From NCBI RefSeq assembly GCF_030272615.1, contig NC_081411.1:37204640-37268639 (forward strand): DNA of 64,000 nucleotides, given 5' to 3'. The notes beneath the pieces were generated by a model. That model did no database searches, was not told the origin of the DNA, and saw only the letters and a list, made by a program, of their open reading frames with translations. Shown piece after piece: positions 1 through 11,476 of this stretch (position 1 is the first letter of the stretch; each line of letters opens with the position of its first letter). This DNA comes from Cryptomeria japonica (lineage: Eukaryota; Streptophyta; Pinopsida; Cupressales; Cupressaceae). Position numbers and translations under genes: made by a program.

Positions 1-801
1 TGACATGACTCTCTTTTAGATCAAGTAGAGATTGTTTGTGCATTGAAGGTGTGAATGATCTCTCAAAAGCAGAAGAATGTTAGATGAGAGATGTAAGAAT
101 GGTTAACTTGGTAAAACGAATGAGTTTGAATAAAGGAAAGAAATGGTTATAATGATTTTTAGATTGATTGAATGAGAAGATTGATCAGATTGATGGGATT
201 AAGATAAATTCTGGTTTTAGGAAGGACACATCCTATATAAGACAAAAAAATGATCAAAACATTTGGTTTCAAGAAGGATACATCCTGTATAAGACAAAGA
301 TAGATAAAAATTGGATGAATGATAAAATATGATGAAGGTGAAGAATAATTGATTGATAGATATAATAGTTGATGTGAGTAAATGAAAGAATTGTAGATGA
401 GAATATTGGAATTAAGTGATGAGATAGATCATGTTAGATTGATTCGAAGAATTGAGAAGATTGATTCAAGAAAAGATGCTTGATGAGAGAATGATCATAA
501 TGAGATTTAGAAAAATGAAATGATATGATGATGATGATTTGATTTATGGTGAATAACCTTATTATCTTTATTCATAGTGCACTACATTTTCATCATTGAG
601 CCTTATTATGTAAAGATGAAGCTTATTACATCAGGGTACGAGGAACCAAGATGCATAGATACCTCATTGCAAAGAAACAAACATGTAGCAGACAAGGAAT
701 GAACCCTCCATTCTAGGAATAATAATAGGGTTCGACGTATGTGCAGTATTCACAAGCATAGTTATCCTTCATGGGACACTTTCCAAATTAACATACCAAT
801 C
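1..801 (-). mobile_element. Outer Tat-like element O, 3' internal fragment
   Basis: No ORF is supported here. Bases 1-545 are AT-rich and full of short GATTGATnAGA-like repeats, with two copies of a 'ggtttcaagaaggacacatcc' type phrase. Bases 577-740 resemble 41330-41500 in element D (shared 'catcattgagcttattatg' and 'gacaaggaatg' phrases). That part of D lies between pol and the 3' LTR, so this is read as the equivalent part of an older relative on the minus strand. The piece ends at 801, where element A begins; its last five bases, CAATC, pair with TAATC at 9077-9081 as A's slightly mutated target-site duplication. Confidence 0.5.
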
Positions 802-2618
802 TGATAGGGAGATACTCAAGAATTGGCCCAAATTGTGTGTTTGTAATCAATTTTAGTTTGCAAGTTTCCTCAAGATTGGTTTTGTCACTTTTTTAAGTGC
901 TTTTCCTTTCATTTTTTCCTTCTCTATGCTTCATACCAATCCTGAGATCTTCCTACCATGTGAGTTCTTGTTATCATTCAAACTTGCTCTAAAGTCTCAC
1001 AAAGGAGAGACTTTGCTACTTTAACTCCAATCACCCAAAACACTCACCAAGGGTTGCAGGAGGTCTAGGACATCAAATAACATCCTTTTAGGCTCAATTA
1101 AACTTGGTTTGGTGATCTATCCAATGGTCTCTTACCCGATTTGAAGAAAAGCTCAAAACAGGGCTACAAGGAAAGGGCCCCAATTAGCCCTCTGAAACTG
1201 CCAAAATGCTTATAACTCCACAAATTGCCAAAAAACCTCATGAAAAATTTGAATTTATGGATACCCTTTAAGGATACCTTAAAATGTGGGCTATGAGGAG
1301 GTCTGAAAGGACCGTACAATTGCTGTCCTATAAATGTGCCTAAAAATAAGGGTTTTCAAGGGTTTTAAGTCTTCAAATACCATATCATCATTCCAAACTC
1401 TTCTTCAGACCACAAAAAATCTTGAGAAGGTATGTAATATCACTATTAATCCTTCTAACTTCCTTCCCTACAAGAATAAAGACAAACACTTGATGTGGAA
1501 CCAAGTTTCAAGAGGAAAAGTGCTAAAAAACCATTGTATTTCACGACTTTGGCTGCTCAAAATGCATTTCTCAACTAATTATTCATTAGAAATATCTTCC
1601 ATATGGCTTAAAATATCTGATAAAACTTCATTCCACCTTAGGAAACCAAAATGACATCCACTTGGTGGGGGTTTCCAAAGAAACTTTATTTTACACCATG
1701 AAGGTTCACTAGCCAGGCTATAGGAGCTCGCCTAGTTAGCAACAAAAATCACTTTCTTTGCCATTGCCAATAAAAAAAACTTGTATATAAAAGAAGGATA
1801 TGTATAGAAACTTTAATCTTAGAGGCCATGGATAAAGAGCCAAATAAAATCAAGTTGCTTCCATTATTGAAGCCAAACCCTTACTCAACCGAGAATAGAG
1901 TTAAAACAAAATAATTTTACTAAAATGCCAAAATATCCACACCAACACACAAACACAGATGAAAAAGATTCACCACAACATGACACAAATTCCCAAATTA
2001 AAATAGTATGACCAAATGCTTAGGATGTACGGACTGCTATAGCATATGGAGCAAAAATGCAAGAAAAATGACAAAATTCTTAGTTTTTGTATTGAATTCT
2101 TCTTTCCTTCAAATGCCATCCTGATAAAAAGTTGTGTGAGGATTTAAATAGTCACTCACCACCCAAATTATTCCCAATTATGGACCAATAACCACCTTTT
2201 GCCTCATTTTTACAAATTTTCCAAATATTATCAAAATGTTGCTTGACAACATTGACAATTTTTGACAATTTTTGGTACAATGAGCATTTTTGACTTGTGA
2301 GAAAAATAGACTTAAATCCACCATGTGAAATGGTTTAATAGAACCACACAAACATATTTCAATGCATAACAAGGCTTTATAAGGCATTTTGACCATTTTT
2401 CCACATTTTGCCCATTCTAGGCTTACAAAGCATAAAATATCAAAAATAGACCAAAAACTCAACAAACAACAAAAATAAGACACAAAGGACACTTAAACAC
2501 ATGAAAAACACCCTTTGGACATATAAAAAGTCCATTATTCAATTGAGACCAACATAGGCCATTTCAAACCAAAATTTGATGGAGTGCTCCATGAGCTTCA
2601 CTAGGTGCTCCTGCACCA
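802..2618 (-). repeat. Element A 3' LTR (1817 bp)
   Basis: Direct repeat of 7270-9076 with scattered substitutions and short indels. On the plus strand it starts TGATAGGGAG and ends CTGCACCA, giving TG...CA ends on either strand. It sits at the left because the element runs on the minus strand. Short open frames inside it occur in both LTR copies and are not credible genes. Confidence 0.92.
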
Positions 2619-2630
2619 TACTCCCCCCAA
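2619..2630 (-). other. Element A polypurine tract
   Basis: The plus strand reads TACTCCCCCCAA directly beside the 3' LTR. On the coding strand this is a GGGGGGAG purine run, the usual primer for plus-strand cDNA synthesis in LTR retrotransposons. Its position next to the left LTR confirms minus-strand orientation. Confidence 0.8.
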
Positions 2631-2649
2631 AACAAAGACTTCAAGTGAA

Positions 2650-3225
2650 TTAGTTTGGCACCAATGAGGGATCAATTCTAGACTGAAGAAATTTTGATTC
2701 AAGTGCCCAAGTACCCTCGAATTCTGGTTTGTTCCAACACTCGATCAAATGCTCCATATAGACTTGGTGACGAGTCTTTTTTAGAATCCTAGAATCCAAA
2801 ACTTTTTCAGCTTGAGACATAGATGTAGAAGGAAGAGGTAGGTATAAAAGTGATTGGTCAACATTTGAAACTCTCTTGTCCTCCTTGGGAAGCTTCCCTT
2901 TGTATGCAACCAAATCTGTAATATTGAAGATAGAAGACAATGCAACATCATTAGGCAAATCAATCTTAGAAGCATTAGAGCTATACTTAGCCAAAAATTT
3001 ACAAGGACCTATCCTCCTCATTTGGAGTTTGCTAGGAATTTCATTTTGAAGTCTGGACTTATTCAAGTGCACCATCACAAATTCGCCAACTGAAAATTGT
3101 ACATCTTTCCTTGTTGCATCAACTCTAGCTTTGACCTTTTGTGAGGCATCTTGGAGAGATTTCTTTACTTGATCATGAACCTCATTAATAGACTAAGCTA
3201 CATCATCAGCTTGACCACTTCTTTA
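2650..3225 (-). pseudogene. Element A integrase C-terminus and chromodomain
   Basis: This continues the integrase frame after two adjacent stops near 3224. It contains a GPF-type module (RRIGPCKFLAKYSS, then FNITDLVAYKG) that follows the integrase core in gypsy elements. It ends in a chromodomain-like stretch (EKVLDSRILKK, then LIECWNKPEFEGTWALE), close to the family pattern in which a Trp-rich segment reads a chromatin mark to steer integration. The stop at 2650 lies just before the polypurine tract, as expected for the end of pol. The domain call rests on motif recognition. Confidence 0.8.
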
Positions 3226-3912
3226 CTATACATGACCAAGGTTTCTCAACTCCATAACACCCCTTGGGTGCATACCATATACTATCTCAAAAGGACTCTT
3301 ACCAGTAGACCTATTGACACTGTCATTGTAGGAAAATGCTTCTTGGTGAAGAATCTGATCCCAACTCTGTCCATACTCTTTTGTCAAACACCTTAAGAGG
3401 TTACCAATTGTCCTATTGACCACCTCTATTTGGCCATCAGTTTGGGGATGATAGGCTGAACCAAAAGACAAGTTTGTACCCAATCTTTTCCAAAGAGTTT
3501 TCCAAAAATGTCCAAGGAATTTGACATCTCTATCTAAAACAATACTAATAGGAAAACCATGTATTCGAATAACCTCTTTGAAAACCAAGTGTGCAATGTG
3601 ACTAGCATCATAAGTAGTTTTGCAAGGAACAAAATGTGCCATTTTACTGAGTTTATCAACAACAACAAAAATGCTATCAAAACCAAGCTTTGTTTTGGGG
3701 AAACCAACCACAAAATCCATACTCACACATTCCCATGGCCTTTTAGGAATGGGTAATGGTTGATAAATACTTGCATTAGTAGATGTACCTTTTGCCTTTT
3801 GACAAACCATATACTGCTCAACATACCTTCTGATATCCCTTCGCATTCTTGGCCAATAGTAGAAATGTTGCACAAGTTCCAATATATTTTTGAGACCAAA
3901 ATGACCACTCAA
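3226..3912 (-). pseudogene. Element A integrase core
   Basis: A 228-residue open stretch holds the zinc-binding end (YYWPRMRRDIRRYVEQ, then CQKAKG) and the DDE core: first Asp in VSMDFVVGFPK, second Asp in VLDRDVKF, and Glu in TDGQIEVVNRT. All three catalytic residues are present, which is notable in an otherwise decayed pol. Its role in the family is joining cDNA to host DNA. It is in frame with the RNase H piece upstream and the chromodomain downstream. On its own it cannot be expressed correctly, because the polyprotein is interrupted on both sides. Confidence 0.92.
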
Positions 3913-4704
3913 ACACCCATTGTGCTTCTCTTGGATCAGATTTTCCCTTATAGAGCCTTTGGGAACACAAAACTATCCACCTCTAAACAACAAACCATTT
4001 TGCAAGGTAAAGTCAGCATATTCACTATGAAAATGGTTTTGAAATTCTTGACAAACCTTGTAAATGAGTACAAAATCTTCATCATTTGGATACAAATCCT
4101 TGAAGCAATCAACTCCAATACTTTGAATCTGCACTTCTTGCACTGTTAGTATCCTTCTACTCAAAGCATCTGCTACTTTATTACATTGTCCCTTTTTATG
4201 CTTAATGGAAAATGTATATGATTGCAAATACTCAACCCATTTAACATGTCTATAACTCAACTTATCTTGTGAATCCAAAAAACTAAGAGCTTGATTATCT
4301 ATGTAAAGAAAAAACTCTTTGGGTAGAAAATAGTGCCTCCATTTTCAAAGAGCTTGGACAAGAGAATACGATTCAAGATCATAGGATGAATACTTCTTTT
4401 TTGCATCATGGATATTTTCACTAAAGAAAGCTACTGGTCTATTATCTTGACTTAAAACAACACCAACTTCTATGTTACTTGCATCACATTCAATAGTGAA
4501 CAACTTATCAAAAGTAGAAAGAATGAGTGTTGGTTGTGTAGCTACCTTTTGTTTCAAGAGTTCAAACCCCTTATTATCTTCTTTGGTCCAGTGAAACTTT
4601 TTCTTGACTCCTCCTTTAATAGTATCTAGCATAGGTCCACAAATCTCACCGAATCCCCTTATAAACTTCCTGTAGAACTGTGCCAAACCATGAAAGCTTT
4701 GCAC
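3913..4704 (-). pseudogene. Element A RNase H and connection region
   Basis: Two open pieces (4345-4704 and 3973-4278) share the pol frame. The first starts in the RT thumb (FHGLAQFYRKFIRGF) and runs into RNase H (FTIECDASNIEVGVVLSQ, then SYDLESYSLVQAL). The second contains the RNase H end (RHVKWVEYLQ, then CNKVADALSRR). RNase H removes the RNA template during cDNA synthesis. Stops between the pieces interrupt the domain. Confidence 0.88.
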
Positions 4705-5343
4705 TTAACTTGTTGTTCTTGGTGTTGGCCAATTGCTTATGGCTTCCACTTTTGATGTGTCCATTTTCAAGTCTCCACCTGAAACTATAAAACCAAGATA
4801 GACTAGGACCTGCTTCATAAACTCACTTCTCCAAGTTTATTGTTAGTTGCTCATCATACAATTATTGCAATACAAATTTAAGATGCTTTAGATGTTCATC
4901 TTTCATTCTACTAAAAATCAAGATATCATCTAGGTATACAACAACAAATTTACCAATAAAATCTTTAAGCACTTCATTCACAAGTCTCATGAATGTACTA
5001 GGAGCATTAGTGAGACAAAAAGTCACTCATAAAGTCCTTCATAAATTTTGAAGGTTGTTTTCCACTCATCTCCTTCCTTTATCCTGATCTGGTGGTAACC
5101 ACTCTTGAGATCAATATTTGTGAAAAACTTTGCACCTCCCAAGCAATCCATCAAATCTTCAATCATTGGGATAGGGAATTTGTATCTAATACTGATTCTG
5201 TTAATGGCTCTTGAATCTGTGCATAGCCTCCATGTTCCTCCTTTCTTTGGTGCTAACATTGTAGGTATGACACAAGGACTTATGCTCTTCCTTATCAAAC
5301 CTTTATCTAACAACTCTTGTACTTGCCTAGCCACTTATTTATT
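4705..5343 (-). pseudogene. Element A reverse transcriptase
   Basis: The piece at 5023-5334 holds RT fingers and palm motifs ([32 protein letters not shown], then [15 protein letters not shown]). Downstream the catalytic YLDD box is still readable near 4925-4940 in the same frame. The reading frame is broken near 5020 and again before 4704, so the enzyme is not made intact. The protein would copy element RNA into cDNA in the virus-like particle. Confidence 0.9.
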
Positions 5344-6159
5344 CTATTTTGGGGTCATCTTGTAGGCTGCTTTGTTGGGTAATGAAGCTCCAAGAATGAA
5401 GTCAATTTGATGGCTTATGGCTCTAGTAGGTGGTAGGGTTGCTGGTGCTCCATCACTTATGATTTCTTTAAATTTGTCTAGTATTTGTTGCACTTCATGA
5501 GGTATTTGAACCTTCTTTTCTTTCTTTTCTTCCTTTGGTTTCACTATGAGAGCAAATCCTACTCCTTCACCCTCTTCAAGAGTTTTTATGAACTCTTTTT
5601 CACTCACCAACAAGAGATTTGGGTTTTTGGACTTGTTGCCCTCTCCTTCATCATTTAAGGACTGAATTTTATATGTGACTCCATCTTTTTGAAAAGAATA
5701 AGAGTTCTTCTCACCATTATGAATGGATTTTCTATCAAATTGCCATGGCCTACCTAGAATTAGGTGGCAAGCATCCATTGGGAGTATATCACACAAGATT
5801 TTATTCTTATAAGCCCCTATTGTAAACTCAACCCAAGCTTGTTCACTCACCACCACATGCTGCTCCTTGTTGAGCCAAGTGACCTTATATGGACTACTAT
5901 GTGGAACTCTCTCCAATTTAAGTTTATTTGCTGCTTCCTTTGACACAATATTGTTTCTAGACCCTGAATATATCACCATTCTACAAACCTTACCCATGAT
6001 CTTGCACTTAATTTTAAATAAAGATCTTCTTTGAGTTGGTTTGTCTTTGTTTGACTCCTTAATCAAGAATCTTCTCATCATTAAACTTTCCCCATCTTCT
6101 AAAGCTAAGCTCACTTCTTGTGTCTTACTGCTTGCTGCATCTTCTTGTACAGATGTCAC
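5344..6159 (-). pseudogene. Element A protease and pol N-terminus
   Basis: A 271-codon open stretch holds a retropepsin-like region. The active-site signature is YSGSRNNIVS where the family has a D-S-G box, so the catalytic Asp has become Tyr and the protease should be dead. ILCDILPMDACHLILGRPW is the conserved flap and second motif of gypsy proteases. A charged linker leads into RT. The frame overlaps the end of gag by four bases and is shifted relative to it; an indel is more likely than programmed frameshifting, because chromoviruses usually encode gag-pol in one frame. Confidence 0.85.
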
Positions 6160-7094
6160 TCTTTTTCACCTCCTTGAGATGAAGAATATTTCTCAGGGCA
6201 TATATAGGTGGGATGACCCAACTTTTGGAAATTGTAACACTTCATGGTGGAGAAGTAGGACCCTCTTCCTGGTCCACTAGATCTGCCTCTACTTGGGTTG
6301 CTAGATCCCCTTCCTCTATAGATGCTCTTTCTATTAGAATCCCCACTTTGCTCTATAACTTTGGACTCTCCTTGGGACCTTTGATCAGCTCCTCTTCCAC
6401 CAAAATTGCCTCTATGGCCTCTACCATCTCTTCCCCTACCTCTGCCTCTGTTTCTTTGTTCTTGCTTCTTTCTACTTTTCTCTTCCACTTTGAGTGCCAG
6501 ATGGTAGCACTTCTGCACTATATTGGGACACAACAAACTCAACTCTTCTTGTATATTCCATCTCAAGCCATTGAGATATCTTGCAACTTTTATGCTCTCA
6601 TCTTCTACAACCTTTGACCTCAAACATAATCTTTGAAACTCCTCTATATAGCTGCTCACATCTAACTCCCTTTGCCTCAAATTCTGCCTCCTCTTATGTA
6701 GTTGGATTTCATAATCATCTGGTATGTAGGTTTCTTTGACCTTAGACACCATTCCTTTCCAGGTTGCTATGGGTTGTTTCCCTTCTTTCTCTCTCTAAGT
6801 TTGAATGAACTTACACCATGTTAAGGAAGCCCCTCTCAACCTAGACTTATCTACCTTCACCTTATGGGCCTCTGTCACCCCATCACATTCAAATTGATTC
6901 TCTAGGCCTTCAATCCACTCCATGACTGAATTTGGATCCATCTTGCCACTAAAAAGAGATACACCTTGTAAGGTTTTTCCACTCAATGCCTTCAAGGCCT
7001 TAAAGAAAGGTTCTTGTTCAAGAACAGGGTCTGGTATAGGGATCTCATCTTCTATTGCTACCAATTTGCCTTTATCTTCCACCTTATCACTCAC
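6156..7094 (-). pseudogene. Element A gag
   Basis: Two pieces share one frame: 6795-7094 (LFSGKMDPNSVMEWIEGLEN, the capsid start) and 6156-6752 (capsid end, then an Arg/Gly-rich nucleocapsid). The zinc knuckle reads CYNFQKLGHPTYIC, so the second Cys of the CCHC box is Phe. A stop separates the pieces near 6790. Gag would form the virus-like particle and bind element RNA. Confidence 0.85.
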
Positions 7095-7254
7095 TTCTCC
7101 AGTCCTGACCTCTACGGAAACTAGTTTTATCTCTAGCTACTCCAATCTCTCCCTTAGTGCTCTATTTTCCTCCTCTTGGTATTCTACCTTCTTGGCTAGC
7201 TCAGTATTGGTCACCATATTGAAACTAATCACTTCTATCCAAGACTTACTTCTT

Positions 7255-7266
7255 TCTCTAATACCA
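7255..7266 (-). other. Element A primer-binding site (tRNA-iMet)
   Basis: On the minus strand the bases just inside the 5' LTR read TGGTATTAGAGA, one change from the initiator tRNA-Met primer site TGGTATCAGAGC used by many plant LTR retrotransposons. Confidence 0.8.
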
Positions 7267-7269
7267 CTA

Positions 7270-9076
7270 TGATAGGGAGATACTCAAGAATTAGCCCAAA
7301 TTGTGTGTTTGTAATCAATTTTAGTTTGCAAGTTTCTTCAAGGGTAATTGTTGAAGGTTTTGTCACTTGTTTAGGTACTTTTCCTGTTATTTTTTCCTTC
7401 TCTATGATTCATACCAACCTTGAGATCTTCCTCCCATGTGAGTTCTTGTTCTCATTCAAACTTTCTCTCAAGTCTCATAAAGGAGAGACTTTGCTACTTT
7501 AACTCGAATCACCCAAAACACTCACCAAGATTTTTAGGAGGTCTAGGAAATCAACTAACATCCTTTTAGGCTCAATTAAACTTTGTTTGGTGATCTATCC
7601 AATTGTCTTCTTACCCGATTTGAAGAAAAGCTCAAAACAGGGCTACAAGGAAAGAGCCCCAATTAGCCCTCCAAAACTGCCAAAATGCTTATAACTCCAC
7701 AAATTGACAAAAAAATTCATGAAACCTTTGCATTTATGGATACCCTTTATGGAGATCTTTCAATTTTTTTCTATGAGGAGGTCTGATAGGACCGTACAAT
7801 TGCTGTCCTATAAATGTGCCTAAAACCAAGGGTTTTAAGTCTTCAAACACCTTATCACCATTCCAAACTCTTCTTCAGACCACCAAATATCTTGAGAAGG
7901 TTTTTACCATCATTATTAAGCCTTATAACTTCCTTCCTTGCAAGTATAAAGACAAACACTTGATGTGCAACCAAGTTTCAAGAGGAAAAGTGCTAAAAAA
8001 CCATTGTATTTCAGTACTTTGGCTACTCAAAATGCATTTCTCAACTAATTATTCATTAGAAATCTCTTCCATATGGCTTATAAGATCTGATAAAACTTCA
8101 TTCCACCTTAGGAAACCAAAATGAGGTCCACTTGGTGGGGGTTTGCAAAGAAACTTCGTTTTACACCATGAAGGTTCACTAGCCAGGCTATAGGAGCTCG
8201 CCTAGTTAGCAATAAAAACCACTTTCTTTGCCATTGCCAATAAAAAAAAACTTGTATGTAAAATAAGGCTATTTATATCAACTTGATCCCAGAGGCCACG
8301 GAGAAAGAGCCAAAGAAAATCAAGTTGCTTCCATTATTGAAGCCAAACCCTTACTCAACCGAGAACAGGGTTAAAACAAATTAATTTTACTACAATGCCA
8401 AAATCTCTACGCCAACACACAAACCCAGATGAAAAAGATTCAACACAACATGTCACTACTTATCAAATGAAAATAGTACGCCCAAATGCTCAAGAAGTAC
8501 GGACTGCTATAGCATATGGAGCAAAAATGCAAGGAAATGACAAAATTCTTAGTTTTTGTATTGAGTTCTTCTTTTCTTCAAATGCCAACCTGATAAAAAT
8601 TTGTGTGAGGCTTTAAATAGTCACTTAAAACCCAAATCATTCCCAGGTATGGACCAATAACCACCTTTTTCCTTATTTTTACAAATTTTCCAAATATTGT
8701 CAAATGTTGCTTGACAATATTGACAATTTTTGGTATAATGAGCATTTTTTACTTGTGAGCCAAATAGACTTAAATCCACCATGTGAAAGGGTTTAATAGA
8801 ACCACACAAACATATTTCAATGCCCCACAAGGATTTAAAAGGCATTTTGACCATTTTTTCACATTTTACCCATTCCACGCTTACAAAGCATAAAATGTCA
8901 AAAATAGACCAAAAACTCAACAAACAACAAAACTAAGACACAAAGGACACTTAAAAACACTAAACGCACCCTTTGGACATACAACAAGTCCATTATTCAA
9001 TTGAGACCAACATAGGCCATTTTAAACCAAAATTTGATGAAGTGCTCTATGAGCTTCACTAGGTGCTGCTACACCA
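7270..9076 (-). repeat. Element A 5' LTR (1807 bp)
   Basis: This is the direct-repeat partner of 802-2618. It starts TGATAGGGAG and ends TACACCA on the plus strand. Ten bases shorter than its partner, it carries independent substitutions and small indels throughout, consistent with an old insertion. The element's promoter should lie here, read on the minus strand. Confidence 0.92.
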
Positions 9077-11476
9077 TAATCATAGAAACCCATTGGAACT
9101 ATTGCCCCAAAAATTCATTGGTTCACACCAAAAAAATAGTAAACAAAGAAAAAGGATCATTCCCATCATGGCTCCTCTAGTCACTTTTGGACATCCTTGA
9201 GTAGCTAGAAACATGATCTTCACCAAGTGATAAAAGATAAAACCAAATAGAACAAAATGCAACAACCATACTGATTTGTGTCTTCGTGTGATTGCTTGAT
9301 GTGATTTTGATAATGTCTAGTTTCAGAAGTTTTGGACCCCGTTTAAGACTAACCTGTTTGGTTTCAAGTGTACTGATTCTATTTAAGACAAGATGTTGAT
9401 CATGTTGATATGGATAGATTGTCGATTGATAAGACTTGATCAATTTGATTGTAGATGTCTGGTTTAAGATAGTTATATGCTTTGTGAACTTCATGCAAAG
9501 TGGTTTTTGGATAGCTGCTAGGATATTTGATTTTTGCGAGACATGTTATTGTAAGTTTTTGATGTTTTCTGAATTTTAGTTTGATTTTGAATTTTTTTTG
9601 ATGTTTTTATGTTGTTTTGAATATTGTATTTGAATGTTTTTGTTGTGATTTTGATGTTTTCTGATTTTTAATTTTTTTCAGGATTTTTTCGTATGTTTTG
9701 GTATTTTTATGGTTTTCAAATGTTTTTGGTATTGATGAAACATGACCTGCCATTAATTGATAAAGATAAGACTAACTTGGACAAAATCTAGCAATCATAC
9801 TAATCTATATCATTGTTTTAATTTGTGTGATCATTGATAGGAATATCTGGTTTCAAAGATTGAGTGCCCCATATAAGACCGATTTGTCTAGTTTCGAGTG
9901 TACCCTTCCTTGTATAAGACATGTTGATGTTTGAGAGAGTTTGATCGATAGATTGATTAACAAGACATGTGATCAATTTGGATGTAGACTTTGAGAGTTT
10001 TCCTATTGTTGATTTGATTTGATGGATGGTCCATGCTTTCTTACTTTAATTTTTCTATTTTTTAATTTTTTTTTCGATTTTTTATGGATTTTTTTAAAAA
10101 CATTTTTGTGAATGTTTTGATTTTCATGACATTTTTGTGAATGTTTTGATTTTTTCATGACATTTTTGTGAATTTTTTTGATTGATTTTATGACATTTTG
10201 GTGAATGTTTTGATTTTTTTCAGGACTTTATCTGAATGTTTTTGATTGATCTTTTTCAGGACTTTTTATGATTTTTAGAATTTTTTGAGTTATGCTCCCA
10301 AGTATGCAAATCTATGATGACATGATGATTTTCATAATACGGTGGAGACATTGAATTTTTGATATGGGTTATGCTAATGCAGGATGCATGATAAAAATGT
10401 AGTTCCTATTCAAACAAGGATGAGTGTGCATGTCTTTCATTTTGAAATGCACTAATTGGATGAGAGGTGCGAAACGTTTCAGAGATAGGAGTTCAATCTA
10501 GTCTCAAAAGACTTAGACCATCTTACCTAACACACTATGTAACAAAGTTTTATGAATGGAGGCGCGAAAAACTTCTCCATCAATTCTTGAAACTTTGATC
10601 TTATTTTGCCCATGTGTGTGCATTTGAGTTTATTTTGACTCTAATAACCATCAAATACCCTTGGAATCCTATGTGGCTAGCTACATCAGTTATTCTAACT
10701 TCAAAAGCATCCTGGATAGAGGCTCGCTATGAGCAATCTTTTAGGGCTCCGATGAGGTTATGCACTATAATCTCTCAAATATTTCTCCATTGTTAGCAGG
10801 CATCCATAGCCCTGATGGAGGTACTTGCATGTTCCCTTATTCAAGCTTTTATTGTCGCACTTGTATGCATGATATTTTAGTAATATATCATTGTTTATGT
10901 TGCCTTGAGATGGATGTTGGCATAGTATTTTTATTTATTTTCTTTGCTTTATTTTTTTGCCATGACTTGTAAGTAATGAAACCTACATGGGTATGACAAT
11001 TACAACAATGTTTAAGTAGAATATTAGATTTTTCACTAGCCACATGACCAACTAGGTATCTGCAATGACTTAGACATTTTGATTAATGTGCGGGATATAT
11101 AAATTGATAGATTTTGGGTAACAAGACTTGATAGTGAAACTTCTACACAATCATAGATAAAGCTCAAAGATAGGGGGACTTTAAGGATGGATGACTGAAG
11201 TCCTTCTAAAGACTTTATGAACAAGTATCTGGGAAACGAGACAACCTTCGTTCCTTTCAGTGTGGATAGCTGAATAATTCAGACAATCATCATTTTTTAA
11301 TGGATGCAACTATATGAGAAAGGAAAAATGATATGTAGATATATGTTGTGCAATGGTGATATGCAACTGACTATGATGCACTCTAAAACAGAGTTATGCA
11401 ATGTAGTAAATAAATATGTAAATACAAATGCAGTACTAAAAATTGAAATGAACCCACCATTAGATGTAATATCTTT
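9077..11476 (-). mobile_element. Outer element O, non-coding internal stretch
   Basis: No credible coding region. From 9260 to 10300 there are degenerate repeats built on 'tggtttcaagtgt...taagaca' and 'gacatttttgtgaatgttttgat' phrases, related in style to 1-545. Bases 10300-11476 are unique-looking, low-GC sequence. The block lies 3' of O's only ORF on the minus strand and would continue into 1-801 if A were removed. Confidence 0.5.

Larger units (their letters stand above)
802..9076 (-). mobile_element. Element A: Ty3/gypsy chromovirus, degenerate full-length copy
   Basis: Two 1.8-kb direct repeats (802-2618 and 7270-9076) flank a minus-strand gag-protease-RT-RNase H-integrase-chromodomain order. 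Read on the minus strand, each LTR begins TGGTGCAGG and ends CCTATCA. A primer site matching initiator tRNA-Met lies beside the right LTR and a G-rich polypurine tract beside the left one. The TSD is CAATC/TAATC. Pol pieces from 6159 to 2650 share one frame, broken by several stops. A C-terminal chromodomain places it among chromoviruses (Ty3/gypsy). The LTRs differ at many positions, so the insertion is old and inactive. Confidence 0.93.

Noticed and set aside
1334-2492. Short ORFs inside element A's left LTR, with counterparts at 7816-8923
   Set aside because: They lie in both LTR copies, decay differently in each, and have no recognisable domain.
6150-6165. Programmed gag-pol frameshift in element A
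   Set aside because: A GAAAAAGAG run lies at the overlap, but chromoviruses normally use one frame and the element is full of indels, so mutation is simpler.
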